Below are positions 61,760 through 64,000 of a DNA stretch of 64,000 bases, in pieces. The notes beneath the pieces were generated by a model. It ran no database searches. It had not been told where the DNA came from and was given only the letters and a program-made list of their open reading frames with translations. Source of the DNA: Oenococcus sicerae. GTDB taxonomy: Bacteria > Bacillota > Bacilli > Lactobacillales > Lactobacillaceae. The stretch spans positions 1,178,001-1,242,000 of the forward strand of contig NZ_CP029684.2 of the NCBI RefSeq assembly GCF_004102045.2, read 5' to 3'. The position numbers were made by a program, and so were the translations under genes. Positions within the stretch are counted from its first letter, which is position 1. The number at the start of each line of letters is the position of its first letter.

Positions 61760-64000
61760 AAACAGTTTCCGTCATTGTTGATCTACCAACTCGGCAGACA
61801 AATCAACCTTTTACATATGCAATTCCAGACGATTTACTGGATTTTGATTTGCTTGGTCATCGCGTCCGAGTACCTTTTGGCAGACGCTTTTTAATGGGCT
61901 ATGTCGTCGCCGTTGATCAAAAGCCAGCAGGTGATTTTCAATTAAAAACGATTGAATCTATTGTTGATAAACAGCCGATCTTAAATCATGAAATGCTGGC
62001 ATTATCGGATTGGCTGGCTCGTTATGTTTTTTCTTATCGCGTACAAGTGATTCAAGCAATGCTGCCAAATGCTTTTAAGCCACGTTATTTAAAGGGTTTG
62101 AAAATTGTTGGTGATGTCTCAAAAGAACTGAGACAGACTATTTTTTTAGGTAATGATGAAATTGAATTTTTAGCTAAAAATTATGATCCTCAACAGACAG
62201 CGATGATCAACGAACTAATTCGCCAAGGCAAAATCGTACAGACAACGACGATTGAAAAGAAAAATAAGGCCAAGACTGTTAAAGTGCTGTCAGCTAAGTT
62301 ATCTGCTGGGGAATTGTCGGAGCTATTAAAAAGCAGGCGGCGCAGCGAAGCGCAGAAAAAACTCTTGATTTTTCTCGCTGACCACGAGAATGTTTTTTTT
62401 CAAAGCAAAGAACTCGCGGATATTTTAGACATTTCTGTATCGACGATCGCAACAGCTGAAAAAAATAATTGGCTGGAAAAGAGTCAAATGCCATTAACGA
62501 GAAACCCGGTCAAAAATATTTCTGTCAAAAAAACCAAAGCGGTTAAACTGACCGCTGATCAGCAGTCAGTTTTTGATCAGCTACTGGCTTCGATTACAAA
62601 AGGAGAAAATAAAACTTTTTTGCTCGAGGGCATCACAGGCTCTGGCAAGACGGAAGTGTACTTGCAGCTGATTGAAAAAACGATCGCTGAAGGGAAAACG
62701 GCTTTATTATTAGTTCCGGAAATTGCGTTGACCCCGCAAATGATTCGGCGTGTTAAAGCGCGTTTTTTGGATTCGGTTGCTTTGATTCATTCAGGCCTGT
62801 CGGATGGTCAGCGTTTAGACCAGTGGGAGGAGATCCGTGATGGCAAAATTAAAATTGTCATCGGCACACGTTCGGCTGTTTTCTCACCCTTGTCTAATAT
62901 TGGGCTGATCATTATCGATGAAGAACATGAAACGAATTACAAGCAAGAGGACAACCCGCGCTACCATGCTAGAGATGTCGCTTTATGGCGGGCGAAATAT
63001 CACAAAGCTGTCACTTTATTGGGCTCGGCAACACCTAGCTTGGAATCGCGAGCTAGAGCGCAAAAAGGACTTTTTCAGTTATTGACCATGAAACATCGTG
63101 CTGTATCGGGAGCTGTTTTACCAAAAGTTTCAATCGTCGATATGCGCGAAGTCTGGCAGCGGCAGCATGCAGATAGTGATTTTAGTCCAGAACTGCTTGA
63201 TGCGATCAAACAACGCCAGCTGAATCATGAACAAAGCATTTTGCTGTTAAACCGTCGCGGATTTTCATCTTTTGTCATGTGCCGAAATTGCGGTTATGTG
63301 CCGCATTGTCCGAATTGTAATGTCTCCTTAACACTGCACATGGATAGCCATTCTTTAAACTGCCATTATTGCGGTTATGAGGAAGCGATTCCTAATACAT
63401 GTCCTGTATGCGGCAGCCATCAGATTCGCTATGTTGGTACTGGCACGGAAAAAGTGGCAGCTAAATTGAATTCTCTGATCACCGGCATCAAGCTTGTGCG
63501 TTTGGACCAAGATACAACTCGTAAAAAAGGCAGCTTGGAAAAAATTTTGAGCGACTTTGCTGCTCGTAAATACGATGTCCTATTGGGTACACAGATGGTT
63601 GCTAAAGGACTTGATTTTCCAGATGTGACCTTGGTTGGTGCCATCAATGCTGATGTTGGTTTGAATCTGCCGGATTACCGATCTGGTGAAAAGACTTTCG
63701 AACTATTGACACAGGTTGCTGGTCGTGCTGGACGTGATCAGAAAACAGGCGAAGTTATTATTCAAAGCTTTAATCCTGATAATTACGCAATCAAATTGGC
63801 AGCTGATCAAAATTACGAGGCCTTTTATAAATCAGAAATGCTTTTGCGCCATTTAGCAGACTATCCGCCTTATTTTTATACGATTCAAATTGCAGTCAGT
63901 GGTCCTGACCAGTTTTTGACCAGTCAAGCAATTGATCAGGTTTCTGCATTTATTCGGCCTCAATTAGATCCGAAAACGATTGTGCTGGGTCCAACACCGA
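61756..64000 (+). CDS. priA: Primosomal protein N' (PriA helicase), 3' end outside the window
   Basis: Replication-restart helicase, first 748 codons. TTG 61756 overlaps the previous stop by four bases with GAGG seven bases upstream. Seen in order: N-terminal DNA-binding region (VDLPTRQTNQPFTYAIP), Walker A GITGSGKTEVY, DEEH box IIIDEEHETNYKQED, TGSATPSLESR-type motif (GSATPSLES), zinc-binding CRNCGYVPHCPNC, CHYCGY and CPVCGS, and QVAGRAGRD. Continues past base 64000. Confidence 0.95.
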   Translation, partial: MKTVSVIVDLPTRQTNQPFTYAIPDDLLDFDLLGHRVRVPFGRRFLMGYVVAVDQKPAGDFQLKTIESIVDKQPILNHEMLALSDWLARYVFSYRVQVIQAMLPNAFKPRYLKGLKIVGDVSKELRQTIFLGNDEIEFLAKNYDPQQTAMINELIRQGKIVQTTTIEKKNKAKTVKVLSAKLSAGELSELLKSRRRSEAQKKLLIFLADHENVFFQSKELADILDISVSTIATAEKNNWLEKSQMPLTRNPVKNISVKKTKAVKLTADQQSVFDQLLASITKGENKTFLLEGITGSGKTEVYLQLIEKTIAEGKTALLLVPEIALTPQMIRRVKARFLDSVALIHSGLSDGQRLDQWEEIRDGKIKIVIGTRSAVFSPLSNIGLIIIDEEHETNYKQEDNPRYHARDVALWRAKYHKAVTLLGSATPSLESRARAQKGLFQLLTMKHRAVSGAVLPKVSIVDMREVWQRQHADSDFSPELLDAIKQRQLNHEQSILLLNRRGFSSFVMCRNCGYVPHCPNCNVSLTLHMDSHSLNCHYCGYEEAIPNTCPVCGSHQIRYVGTGTEKVAAKLNSLITGIKLVRLDQDTTRKKGSLEKILSDFAARKYDVLLGTQMVAKGLDFPDVTLVGAINADVGLNLPDYRSGEKTFELLTQVAGRAGRDQKTGEVIIQSFNPDNYAIKLAADQNYEAFYKSEMLLRHLADYPPYFYTIQIAVSGPDQFLTSQAIDQVSAFIRPQLDPKTIVLGPTP

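Noticed and set aside
1-64000. CRISPR array, insertion sequence, prophage or toxin-antitoxin module
   Set aside because: No regularly spaced repeats, transposase, integrase, phage structural gene or typical toxin-antitoxin pair was recognised on either strand.

Overview
The window reads as chromosome of a low-to-moderate GC Gram-positive lactic acid bacterium. The gene content, the cysteine-free ribosomal protein L32, tRNA-controlled (T-box) and lysine-riboswitch control, and CcpA-type cre sites all fit Lactobacillales, most likely an Oenococcus or a close Leuconostocaceae relative. The genus is an inference from recalled family features, not from a database match. No rRNA, CRISPR array, transposase or prophage was seen.

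Layout. 1-9 kb: small redox and envelope genes (esterase, acetoin-type dehydrogenase, Rrf2 regulator with divergent nitroreductase, aldo/keto reductase, lipid kinase, an Apf-like cell-wall protein, an ectophosphodiesterase overlapping an MFS transporter, tRNA-Glu). 9-19 kb is accessory in character: a candidate small RNA, a short Nudix gene, a GNAT gene, a CadD-like transporter, a degenerate tRNA-Ser-like sequence, an XRE regulator, an efflux pump and two adjoining GT-C type membrane glycosyltransferases. 18-23 kb: redox and stress genes with clear palindromic operators, including a 17-bp palindrome present twice around an F420-reductase-like gene, spermidine acetyltransferase, a frameshifted DyP peroxidase, and a MarR regulator divergent from a flavodoxin-fold reductase.

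23-26 kb holds the most unexpected content: a polysaccharide pyruvyl transferase gene followed by overlapping kdsA and kdsD genes, that is, 3-deoxy-octulosonate 8-phosphate (KDO-8-P) synthase and arabinose-5-phosphate isomerase. This is the entry to KDO synthesis, normally a Gram-negative lipopolysaccharide trait. Next come a cre site with a candidate small RNA, then ahpC with a reductase whose AhpF-type domains are in swapped order.

29-34 kb: an amino-acid ABC transporter (ATPase plus fused binding-protein/permease) behind a lysine riboswitch, ketopantoate reductase, and a LysR/YeiH pair. 35-40 kb: a MerR regulator with its 19-bp-spacer promoter driving an SDR gene, and a LacI regulator divergent from a GH13 glucosidase. 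39.6-44 kb: a T-box controlled methionine operon (MetE-like methyltransferase, two trans-sulfuration enzymes, MetA). 44-47 kb: YebC, formate-tetrahydrofolate ligase and L32.

47-54.4 kb: a second lysine riboswitch controls a complete acetyl-DAP lysine operon (lysA-dapH-dapL-dapA-dapB-asd-patA); aspartokinase is not in it. 54.5-64 kb: one-carbon and nucleotide housekeeping (glyA, 5-formyl-THF cyclo-ligase, YitT, tRNA-Gly, thyA, purine permease), two metallophosphoesterases, and priA running off the end. The lysine transporter and lysine biosynthesis thus share one kind of riboswitch, while methionine synthesis is sensed through a T-box.
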